A model generated the notes under the pieces. It searched no databases. It had not been told where the DNA came from and was given only the letters and a program-made list of their open reading frames with translations. Position numbers and translations under genes: made by a program. 64,000 nt of DNA from Streptomyces tanashiensis (GTDB taxonomy: Bacteria; Actinomycetota; Actinomycetes; Streptomycetales; Streptomycetaceae). The stretch is taken from positions 186,001 to 250,000 of the forward strand of contig NZ_BMRZ01000004.1 of assembly GCF_014648895.1 (NCBI RefSeq), in the 5' to 3' direction. Positions 47,665 through 55,900 of this stretch are shown piece by piece. Position 1 is the first letter of the stretch, and the number at the start of each line of letters is the position of its first letter.

Positions 47665-48522
47665 GTGACGCAGCCCGCCCCGACCGCAGAGACCGGTCCC
47701 CCCGCCGAGCCCGGCTCTCCGCCCCGCCCCCAGTCCCTGATGCTGACCTTCTTCGGCATCCACGTCCTCGGCACCGGAACCGCCCTGTCCTCGGCGAGCG
47801 TGATCGACGCCTTCGCCCGGGTCGACGTCGGCGAGGACGCCGTCCGCTCGACGCTGACCCGCATGGTCGGCCGCGGACTCCTCGAACGGCACCGCCGAGG
47901 CCGCCGGATGTACTTCTCGCTCACCCCCCGCGCCGCGGAGGTCCTCGCCGACGGCCAGGAGCGGATCCACCGCACCGGCGCCGTCAACCGCGCCTGGGAC
48001 GGCACCTGGACCCTGGTCGGCTTCTCGCTGCCCGAGTCCTGGCGCCGCGAACGCCACGACCTGCGCTCCCGCCTCGTGTGGGCGGGCTTCGGCCCGCTGC
48101 AGAGCGGCCTCTGGGTGGCCCCCGGGCGGGTGGACGTCGCCCCCATGGCGGCCGAGCTCGGGCTCGGGGACCGTATCAGGGCCTTCCACGGCGAGGCCGC
48201 CGCACCCACCGAGGCCGGCCCCCTGCTCCGTACCGCCTTCGACGTCGACGCGATCGCCGACGGCTACCGCGCCTTCCTGGCCCGCTGGGGAGACGGCGCC
48301 GCCCCCGGCGAGGCGCGCGACGACCTGGGCCGGCTGCTCCTGCTCCACACCGACTGGCTCGACCTGGTCCGCCGGGATCCGCACCTGCCCGCCGAGCACC
48401 TGCCCGCCGACTGGCCCGCCGAGGCCGCCGAGGCGCTCTTCCGCGAGCTCTCCGCCCGCTTCGAGCCGGGGGCCCGCCGGATCGGGGAGGAGATCCTCGA
48501 CCGCTGGGACCCGGAGGCCTGA
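47665..48522 (+). CDS. PaaX-family transcriptional regulator
   Basis: A 285-residue repressor of the PaaX family, whose E. coli member senses phenylacetyl-CoA. The N-terminal winged helix is SLMLTFFGIHVLGTGTALSSASVIDAFARVDVGEDAVRSTLTRMVGRGLLERHRRGRRMYFSLTPR (about 24-89). The central PaaX domain follows (WDGTWTLVGFSLPESWRRERHDLRSRLVWAGFGPLQSGLWVAPG), then a C-terminal domain. It is divergent from the CoA-dependent aromatic operon and probably senses one of its CoA thioesters. In Rhodococcus this pathway is controlled by the MarR protein CouR instead. The GTG start looks leaderless. Confidence 0.88.
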   Translation: MTQPAPTAETGPPAEPGSPPRPQSLMLTFFGIHVLGTGTALSSASVIDAFARVDVGEDAVRSTLTRMVGRGLLERHRRGRRMYFSLTPRAAEVLADGQERIHRTGAVNRAWDGTWTLVGFSLPESWRRERHDLRSRLVWAGFGPLQSGLWVAPGRVDVAPMAAELGLGDRIRAFHGEAAAPTEAGPLLRTAFDVDAIADGYRAFLARWGDGAAPGEARDDLGRLLLLHTDWLDLVRRDPHLPAEHLPADWPAEAAEALFRELSARFEPGARRIGEEILDRWDPEA

Positions 48523-48571
48523 CCCGCGGAACCGGTCGGGGGCGCGGAACGGGGACGCCCCGCGCGCCCTT

Positions 48572-48590
48572 ACGTCAACACCATTGACCT
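48572..48590. promoter_or_regulatory. Second TetR-type operator, matching 33448-33466
   Basis: ACGTCAA, five bases, TTGACCT: same arms and spacing as the element at the TetR gene 15 kb to the left, with one arm mismatch. It is 81 bp upstream of the oxidoreductase start. Confidence 0.55.
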
Positions 48591-48671
48591 TGTCGTGCGC
48601 GGCGGAGTCTCATGGGCGGCACTTCGGAGACGCCCCGCGCCCGGGTGTCTCCGCGACCCCGAAGGACACCC

Positions 48672-50063
48672 ATGGACCACCTCAGCTCGCTCCGGGACGT
48701 CGACCACACCCCGTTCTGGCTCGACGACCCCCGCCGGCCGCGGCCCGCCCCCGCCCTCGTCGGCGGCACCACCTGTGACCTCCTCGTGGTCGGCGGCGGC
48801 TACACCGGCCTGTGGACCGCCCTCCTCGCCAAGGAGCGCGACCCCTCCGCCGACGTCGTGCTCGTCGAGGCCGAGGAGGCCGGCGGCGCCGCCTCCGGCC
48901 GCAACGGCGGATTCTGCGAGGCCAGCCTCACCCACGGGCTCGCGAACGGCCTCCAGCGCTGGCCCGAGGAGATCGGCCGCCTGGAACGCCTCGGCCGTGA
49001 GAACCTCCAGGGCATCGAGGACGCCGTCGAGCGCTACGGCATGGACTGCGACTGGGAGCGCACCGGCTCCCTCGTCGTCGCCACCGAGCCCTACCAGCTC
49101 GCCGGCCTCGCGGAGGAGGCCGAAGCCGCCGCCCGCCACGGAGGAAACCCCCTCCTCCTCGACGCCGACGCGGTCCGCGCCGAGATCGACTCCCCGACCT
49201 TCCTCGGCGGCGTGTGGAACAGGGACGACGTCGCCATGGTCAACCCGGCCCGGCTCGCCTGGGGCCTCAAGCGGGCCTGCCTCGACCTCGGTGTCCGCAT
49301 CCACGAACACACCCCCGCGACCTCGCTCGACGAACGCGGCGCCGTCGTGAGCGTCGGCACGCCGTACGGCCGGATCACCGCCCGCCGCGTCGCGCTCGCC
49401 ACCAACGCCTACCCGTCCCTGATCCGGCGCCACCGCCCGTACACCGTCCCCGTGTACGACTACGCGCTGATGACCGAACCGCTGACCGACGAGCAGCTCG
49501 CCTCCGTCGGCTGGACCCGCCGGCAGGGCTTCGCGGACTGCGCCAACCAGTTCCACTACGTCCGGCTCTCCGCCGACAACCGCATCCTGTGGGGCGGTTA
49601 CGACGCCATTCACCACGGTGGCCCGGTCCGCGCCGAGCACGACCGCCGCCCCGAGACCTACGCGACGCTCGCCAGGCATTTCTTCACGACGTTCCCGCAG
49701 CTGGAAGGCGTCCACTTCAGTCACGCCTGGGGCGGAGCCATCGACACCAGCACCCGCTTCTGCGTCTTCTTCGACACGAGCCACCGCGGCAAGGTCGCCT
49801 ACGCCGCCGGATTCACCGGCCTCGGCGTCGGCGCCACCCGGTTCGGCGCCGACGTGATGCTCGACCTGCTCGCGGGCGAGCACACCGAGCGCACCGAGCT
49901 GGAACTCGTACGCCGCAAGCCGCTGCCCTTCCCGCCCGAGCCCGTCCGCTCGATCGGCATCGGCATCACCAAGTGGTCGATGGCGCGCGCCGACCGCAAC
50001 GAGGGACACCGCAACCTCTGGCTGCGCACCCTCGACCGCTTCGGCCTCGGCTTCGACAGCTGA
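48672..50063 (+). CDS. DadA/PuuB-like FAD-dependent amine oxidoreductase
   Basis: FAD oxidoreductase of the DAO family, 463 residues, likely oxidising an amine or amino acid. The Rossmann motif CDLLVVGGGYTGLWTALLAKERDPSADVVLVEA (about 36-67) is followed by GGAASGRNGGFCEASLTHG, a segment typical of gamma-glutamylputrescine oxidase and related enzymes. HFSHAWGGAIDTSTRFCVFF and AYAAGFTGLGVGATRFGADVMLDL are the C-terminal FAD contacts. The ATG at 48672 has AAGGA upstream. It stands alone, and an operator shared with a TetR gene lies upstream. Substrate unknown. Confidence 0.86.
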   Translation: MDHLSSLRDVDHTPFWLDDPRRPRPAPALVGGTTCDLLVVGGGYTGLWTALLAKERDPSADVVLVEAEEAGGAASGRNGGFCEASLTHGLANGLQRWPEEIGRLERLGRENLQGIEDAVERYGMDCDWERTGSLVVATEPYQLAGLAEEAEAAARHGGNPLLLDADAVRAEIDSPTFLGGVWNRDDVAMVNPARLAWGLKRACLDLGVRIHEHTPATSLDERGAVVSVGTPYGRITARRVALATNAYPSLIRRHRPYTVPVYDYALMTEPLTDEQLASVGWTRRQGFADCANQFHYVRLSADNRILWGGYDAIHHGGPVRAEHDRRPETYATLARHFFTTFPQLEGVHFSHAWGGAIDTSTRFCVFFDTSHRGKVAYAAGFTGLGVGATRFGADVMLDLLAGEHTERTELELVRRKPLPFPPEPVRSIGIGITKWSMARADRNEGHRNLWLRTLDRFGLGFDS

Positions 50064-50080
50064 CCCGCACCGCGCACGCC

Positions 50081-50110
50081 GCACCCCGACCGGTTCGACG
50101 GGGTCGGTGC
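50081..50110. terminator. Hairpin between converging oxidoreductase and VOC genes
   Basis: GCACCCCGACC and GGTCGGTGC can pair with a two-base bulge around a short loop, 18 bp after the oxidoreductase stop and 9 bp before the VOC stop. Probably a bidirectional terminator. Confidence 0.5.
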
Positions 50111-50118
50111 CCGTGCTG

Positions 50119-50472
50119 TCAGGCCGGCTGCCACAGTTCGACGCGGTTGCCCTCCGGGTCGGTCACCCAGCCGAAGCGGCCGACACCCGCCATGTCCTGT
50201 GTCTCGCCGGCCACGTCCGCGCCCTTGGCGCGCAACTGCGCGAGCATGGCGTCCAGGTCGCGGACCCGGAAGTTCAGCATGGTCCGCTGCGTCGGGGACC
50301 CGAAGTAGTCGGTCCCGGACTCGAAGGCCGCGAACACCGTCGGTCCGGCCTCCTGCTGCCACAGGCCGTTCTCGTCGGCGTCCAGACCCAGGCAGTCGCG
50401 GTACCACGCGCCCAGGGCCGCCGGGTCGGCGGCCCGCAGGAAGTACCCGCCGATTCCAAGCACTCGTTCCAT
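50119..50472 (-). CDS. VOC-family (glyoxalase-fold) protein
   Basis: A single-domain VOC protein of 117 residues. LGIGGYFLRAADPAALGAWYRDCLGLD opens the first beta-alpha-beta unit, TMLNFRVRDLDAMLAQLRAKGADV the second, and GRFGWVTDPEGNRVELWQP the conserved end with the metal-site Glu. Such proteins act as glyoxalases, dioxygenases or resistance proteins, and the sequence does not say which. Monocistronic, ATG at 50472. Confidence 0.84.
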   Translation of the reverse strand: MERVLGIGGYFLRAADPAALGAWYRDCLGLDADENGLWQQEAGPTVFAAFESGTDYFGSPTQRTMLNFRVRDLDAMLAQLRAKGADVAGETQDMAGVGRFGWVTDPEGNRVELWQPA

Positions 50473-50579
50473 GGCGCCATCCTGCCAGGACGACCCCGGG
50501 GCCGGGCCGACACCACACCCACGCCCGCTCCACCCACCCGCCTCGCTCGCGGGAGGAGGCGACCTGATCAACTACTCCC

Positions 50580-51518
50580 ATGCGCCGCACCCGTCACACG
50601 CTGCCCGCCGCCCTCGCCGGCCTCCTGCTCCTCACGGCCTGCGGAACCGAGCACCAGGGAGCCGCGGGGGGTGGCAGTGCCACCCCGACCGCGGGGTGCG
50701 GCGCGCGACCGGAGGCCCCGGCGTCACCGGCCGAGGACGGCGTCACGCTCATCGGGACGGGCATGACCGGCGGCCCCGCCGCGAGCACCGGTCCCGGGAC
50801 CGGCACCGAGAGCGTCACCGGCGACGGCCCCCGCCCCTGCGCCGCGTACTCCCTCACCAGCCGTGAGGCCGAGCCCTTCACCTACACCGTCACCCTCCAG
50901 TTCCTCTCGGAGGCCGGGGAGGCGATGACGAGTGCCGAGGACACGGTCCCGGCCGTCGCCCCCGGGGCGAGCGTGCGACGCACCGTCACCGCGGGCGGCC
51001 TCCCCCCGGGTTCCGCCGGGATCGCGCGCGCGAAGGTCGTGAAGGTGCGGAGCGTCCCCACCACGGAGGCGCCCTCCGAAGGCGGCGCCTGCCCGCCTTC
51101 GGGCGTGCGCGTGTACGCGGACAAGGGCGATGCCGCCATGGGCCTGCGCGTCGTCGGCCTCCACCTGGAGAACTGCGGCACCGCCACGTACCGGCTCGAC
51201 GGCCACCCCCGCGTCGAGCTCCGGGACGAGGACCACGACCGCGTCGAGGGCGTGACGGTCCTCCGGGGCGGTGAGGCCGTCGCCACGGGCACCGGGGCCG
51301 ACGGCCCGGCACGCCCGCTCGCGCTCAAGCCCGGTGAGCGGGCGTACGCGGGACTCGTCTGGCGCAACACCACCGAGGCCGGCGCCCCGGTGAACGCCCC
51401 CTACGCGCGCGTGTGGGCGAAGCCCGGCGCCGCGCCGGTGACGGTGATCCCCGAGTTCGACCTCGGTACGACGGGCAGGCTGGGCGTCGGCCCCTGGAAG
51501 AAGGAGGAGAGGGGCTGA
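50580..51518 (+). CDS. DUF4232-like secreted lipoprotein
   Basis: A 312-residue exported lipoprotein. The signal peptide ends in lipobox LTAC (Cys21), followed by a Gly/Ser/Thr-rich linker. One Cys-containing beta domain (GCGARPEAP...) and a C-terminal DUF4232-like domain (ACPPSGVRVYADKGDAAMGLRVVGLHLENCGTATYRLDGHPRVELRDED, ALKPGERAYAGLVWRNT) are visible. Function unknown; the family is common on actinobacterial cell surfaces. The only GGAGGAGG-like site is about 20 bases before the ATG, which is distant, but an in-frame stop lies between them. Confidence 0.78.
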   Translation: MRRTRHTLPAALAGLLLLTACGTEHQGAAGGGSATPTAGCGARPEAPASPAEDGVTLIGTGMTGGPAASTGPGTGTESVTGDGPRPCAAYSLTSREAEPFTYTVTLQFLSEAGEAMTSAEDTVPAVAPGASVRRTVTAGGLPPGSAGIARAKVVKVRSVPTTEAPSEGGACPPSGVRVYADKGDAAMGLRVVGLHLENCGTATYRLDGHPRVELRDEDHDRVEGVTVLRGGEAVATGTGADGPARPLALKPGERAYAGLVWRNTTEAGAPVNAPYARVWAKPGAAPVTVIPEFDLGTTGRLGVGPWKKEERG

Positions 51519-51603
51519 CCTTCAGAGGGGCTGACTCTCTGAGCGGCCGACTCTCAGGGGGCCGACCCTCAAGGGGCGACCCTCAGGGGCCGACCCTCAG
51601 GGG
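51511..51603. repeat. Degenerate GC-rich tandem repeat at the 3' ends of two genes
   Basis: About six imperfect 13-17-bp units of the form GGGGCCGACCCTCA span the end of the lipoprotein gene, the gap and the last codon and stop of the converging ATP-grasp gene. It looks like repeat expansion by slippage; it may replace a normal terminator. Confidence 0.6.
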
Positions 51604-52940
51604 TGCGTGAACACCCCGACCATGCGGGTGTCCGGGTTGCTGCTCATCCCGACGATCGCGCCGCCGTCGGCACGGTTGACCCGCGCGTGCGCACCGGCGT
51701 ACCCGTCGTCGGTCAGGAAGAAGCCCAGCGCCGCGATCCAGTCGTCCACCGTCCCGGTCTCCGGGTCGTACACCGGCTCGGGGTGCGGCACGACCCGCTC
51801 CTGCGCCACGTAGCCGCCGCGCTCCACGGCGAGGTCCAGGGCCTTGTGCCAGTCGGCGTCGGTGGACTCCCAGCCGACGAACGTGTCCAGACCGCCGTAC
51901 CCGGCCCCGGGCTTGAGGATGAGCCGCTCCCGCCGTTCCCGGCAGAGGTCGATCAGCTCGGCCGGGCCGGAGGCGCGCAGCGCCCGGCTCCACGGCAGGA
52001 CCCGCTCGACCAGCGCCCGCTCCTCGGCGTCGAACGCGTCGCGCCCGCGCGGGTCGGAGAGGAGCGCGAGGGCGCTCTTGTGCGAGTAGAGACCGCTCTC
52101 CAGGGACGTGAACAGCACGGTCCTGCCCGCCGCGTGGGCACGGAAGAACGGTTCCGCCACTTCCGGCCCGTCCGGGTCGTCGAGCAGCTGGCTCGCCGCG
52201 AAGTTCCGCAGCACCAGGTCGAGCGGGGTGCCGTCCAGGGTGAGTTTTCCGTCGGCACGCGCGCGTACGTCGCCGATCTCGCCGATCCTCAGGTCGAGGC
52301 CCTGCGCGGCCATCGCCTCCTGGGTGGCGCGCATCAGCCGTCCGTACGGGCCGATGCCGCCGCGCCCCTCGATCAGCCCGATCACCGGTTCCGTCGCGCC
52401 GGACAGCGCGGGTCGGGCCCGGTCGCGCAGGACGGAGGCCATCCGCGCGGCGATGTCCACGTGGCCGAGGCCGTGCTCCCGCGCGAAGCCGGCGAACTCG
52501 GGGACGCGCAGCAGAGCCTGGTCGAACACGTCCATGTCGAGGCCGCCGACCTCGCTGCCGAGGTTGAACTCCAGGAGCTTGAAGGCCGTGCCGTCGTGGT
52601 ACGCGTCGGCGCGGCCCAGCTTGGCGGGGACGCCCGACCCGGCCCGGCGCAGCAGCGCCACCAGCGCCGGTTCGAGCCCGATCTCGGCCGCGTACCGCTC
52701 GACGTCCCCGTCGAAGAGCCGCTCCGGCAGCGACAGGAGGAGGTCGAACAGCCCCTCCAGGTCCCGAGCGAACGCGTCCGTCTCCGATGCCCGGACGAAC
52801 CAGGGCCGGGGGAGCAGGTGCGAGCGCCAGGCCGCCTCGAAGGCCGGCGGCAGCTCGGCCCGCGTGACGGCCGTCGCGAGCCCGCCGTCCCCGCGCAGGC
52901 ACTCGTCCACGTAGGTCCGGCTCAATGCGGTCATCTGCAT
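51597..52940 (-). CDS. ATP-grasp-like protein of unknown function
   Basis: A 447-residue protein whose C-terminal half has ATP-grasp features: RRERLILKPGAGYGGLDTFVGWES (nucleotide-binding Lys/Gly loop, about 338-361), YVAQERVV and a late ALGFFLTDDGYAGAHARVN. The N-terminal half contains FKLLEFNLGSEVGGLDMDVFDQALL and PVIGLIEGRGGIGPYGRLM, reminiscent of glutathionylspermidine-synthase-like or circularly permuted ATP-grasp ligases. No partner that would name the product is nearby. The ATG at 52940 is chosen because GAGG lies 6 bases upstream; ATGs at 52952 and 52934 are alternatives. Confidence 0.68.
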   Translation of the reverse strand: MQMTALSRTYVDECLRGDGGLATAVTRAELPPAFEAAWRSHLLPRPWFVRASETDAFARDLEGLFDLLLSLPERLFDGDVERYAAEIGLEPALVALLRRAGSGVPAKLGRADAYHDGTAFKLLEFNLGSEVGGLDMDVFDQALLRVPEFAGFAREHGLGHVDIAARMASVLRDRARPALSGATEPVIGLIEGRGGIGPYGRLMRATQEAMAAQGLDLRIGEIGDVRARADGKLTLDGTPLDLVLRNFAASQLLDDPDGPEVAEPFFRAHAAGRTVLFTSLESGLYSHKSALALLSDPRGRDAFDAEERALVERVLPWSRALRASGPAELIDLCRERRERLILKPGAGYGGLDTFVGWESTDADWHKALDLAVERGGYVAQERVVPHPEPVYDPETGTVDDWIAALGFFLTDDGYAGAHARVNRADGGAIVGMSSNPDTRMVGVFTHP

Positions 52941-52995
52941 CGCTCGCCTCATTCGAAGAGATCGGGTAGGTGCTCCGAAAGGCGTGCAGAGTACC

Positions 52996-55900
52996 TCAGT
53001 ACCCGACCCGTACTCCCGTGACCACATGACGATCTGTCAAACCGCCGGTGGTGCCCGAGAATCCGACCAGGACGTTCCTCGGGAGCGTCACCGCCACGTC
53101 GATGACCTGGGCGCCGTCGACCAGGACGACGAGCCGGCCGGCGGCGGTCACGGCGACGTCGACGGCATGGCTGCCCGTCCGCAGCGCGGGCACGGCCGTC
53201 GAGGTGGCCGCGTACCGGAGGGCGGCACCCGTGCTGCCGGTGGCGACGGCCACGAAGTTCGACGACGGCTCCCCGGGGTTGCGGTACGTGTCCAGGGTGA
53301 CCGCCACCCCGGTCATACCGCTGAAGCCGAGGCCGCCGCCCCCGCCGCCGAGGGCGGTCGGCGTCGCGCGGGTCGCGTCGAGGAGCAGCAGCGCGAGCCC
53401 GTCGGCGCCGGTGCCGCCGGAGAGCGTGGCGGTGAAGCGGGCCTTCAGCCGGGCGGAGGGCACGGCGGTCGCCTGGATCGCGGAACCCTTCAGGTACGTC
53501 TGGGCCGGGGTCAGGACGAGGTCGGTGCCCGACAGCGCCGCGCTGCCGTTGTACGTCCAGCCGTTGGGGCCGGGCGGGGGCAGGGCGTACGAGGCCGCGG
53601 TGATGGACGCGCCGCGCACGGCGTGGATGTCGGTCACGCTGCCCGTGCCGCCGGTGAAGGCGAGCAGGGCGGCCGGGGGGAGCGAGGCGACCGTGGTCCG
53701 CAGCCGCTGGACGCCGTCCAGGGAGACCGTGACGGTCTTGCCGGTGACCGCGACGGACACCGTGTGGGTGCCCGACCGCAGGGCGGGCACGCTCGACGTC
53801 GTCGACGCGTAGGCGAGGGCCGAGCCGCTGCCCCCGGTGGCGATGCCGACGAAGTTGGCCGACGGATCGCCCGGGTTCCGGAAGGTGTCGAAGGCGACGG
53901 CCACGCCCGGGAGCCCGGCGTAGCCGAGGCCGCCGCCGACCCCTCCGAGCGCGGACGGTGTGGTCCTCGCCGGGTCGAGCAGGGAGAACGTGAGGCCGTC
54001 GGCACCGGTGCCGCCGCCGATCACCGTGGTGAACGAGGCCTTCAGCCCGTCGGTCAGCACCGGCACGGGCCAGACCGCCGAACCCCGCTGGGAGGCGCTC
54101 GCCTGGGTCAGTTGGAGGTCGTCGCCGGAGATCCGCGCGGAGCCGTTCAGCTTCCAGCCGCCCGCTCCGGGGGTGGGAACGGTGACCGTGGTCCCGGCGA
54201 TGCCGGACCCGGTCAGCGTCTCGTTGTGCGGCCCGCTCCCGTCGTCGGAGGTCAGCTCGTACGCGGCGGTCGCCTTGCCGAGGGAGGTGGGGGAGAAGGT
54301 GACGGCCTGGTGGACGACGTCCTCCGGGCCGAGGACCTGGCCCTCGCTGACCGGATCGGTGACGTGGAAGGGAGCGGCCGGGGCCTTCGCCTTGGTGAGC
54401 GTGAGGGGGATGTTGCCGGTGTTGCTGATGTCGAAGGTCTTCGTCACGGACTCGCCGACCCTCACCTGCCCGAAGTCGGTCGAGGTGGGCGTGATGGTGA
54501 GCTGCGCCCGGCCGGTCACGGCGGTGCCGCCCAGGCCGACGGAGACCGTGCCGTTCGTCGCGGTGACGGCGAGCGTCCCGGTGTCCTGGCCGGCGACCGT
54601 CGGCACGTACGCCACCTGCACGTTGACGGACTGCCTCGGCGGGACGACCGTGCCGGCCGCCGGGAGGTCGGACGCGGTGTAGGGGCTGCCGGGCGGGGAG
54701 ACCGAGGTGATCGTCTCGTCCGCCGTCCCCGTGTTCGTGAACGTGACGCCGAGCGTCCTGCGCGTCGTCGTGGCCACCGTGCCGAAGTCGAGTGCGGCCG
54801 GGGACGCGACGAGGCCCGGCCGGGTCCCGTACCCGGTGAGGCCGAGCGCGCTGTCGCCCAGATCGGTGGCGAAGGTCAGGGCCGAGGTGTCCGGCCCGGG
54901 CACGGTCGGCGCGAACGACACCTGGGCGGTGTGCGTCTCACCGGCCCGCAGGGTACGGGGCAGACCCGCGGAGGCGGCCGAGAAGGCGCTTCCCGCCGGT
55001 GTGCTCACCCCGGTGATCGTGACGTCCCGGGTCGCCGTGACCGTGGCCGTCACCGTTCCCGTCGCCCCGACCGCGACCTCGCCGGCGTCCACCGGCTCGC
55101 CCGTCAGGGCCGTGTTGGCGGGGCGGCCGAAGGCCATCACATGCCCGTCCCGGGTCCCCACGTAGATCCGGCCGCCGTCGGTGGCCGGCACCGCGAACTT
55201 CGAGGCCACCCCGATCGGCGCCGACCAGCGCAGCCGCAGTGCCCCGTTCACCGGGACCGCGTCGTACGCGCGCAGCTGCCCCCCGGCGCCGTTCGCCCCG
55301 TCCGAGGCGACGGCCCACACCAGCGCCGAACCCGGATCGGTCCCCGTGGACGTCACCACCGGCGACCCCGACGTGTAGCCGAACCGTTCGGCGCTGCTGC
55401 CCGTGTTGGTGAGCCCCGGCAGGCCCGAGCCGGTGAGCCCGTACGCGAACGCCCGCAGCGGCCCCCGGCTGCCGATGGTGTACACGTAACCGCCCTGCCC
55501 GCCGTACACCGCGGGATGCCCCCAGACGCCCTCGTACGGACCGAAGGTCCCGAGCACCCTGTCAGTGCCGCCCGGGCCCTGGCTGCGCCCGCCGAGATCG
55601 TCCCGGTCCAGCAGGAACAGCCGCCCGTCCTTGCCGATCTGGACGAGGAGCCGCGGATACCGGCTGGTGCCGAAGACCGGCTCGGGGAGGGCCACCGGGC
55701 CGCCCGAGCCGAGGTCGGTGTCGTTCTGGTCGAGCAGCGGCGCGTCGGAGGGGCTGAAGAAGTCCTGCGCCGACATCGTGCCGTCACTGTTCACCCCGAG
55801 CCGGACCACCGACTCCGCGAGCCGGCCCGGCGGCAGGTTGCCGGGCCCCGGCGCGGGGGAGACACCGTTGCCCGTCGACAGCAGGATCCGGCCGGGCCCG

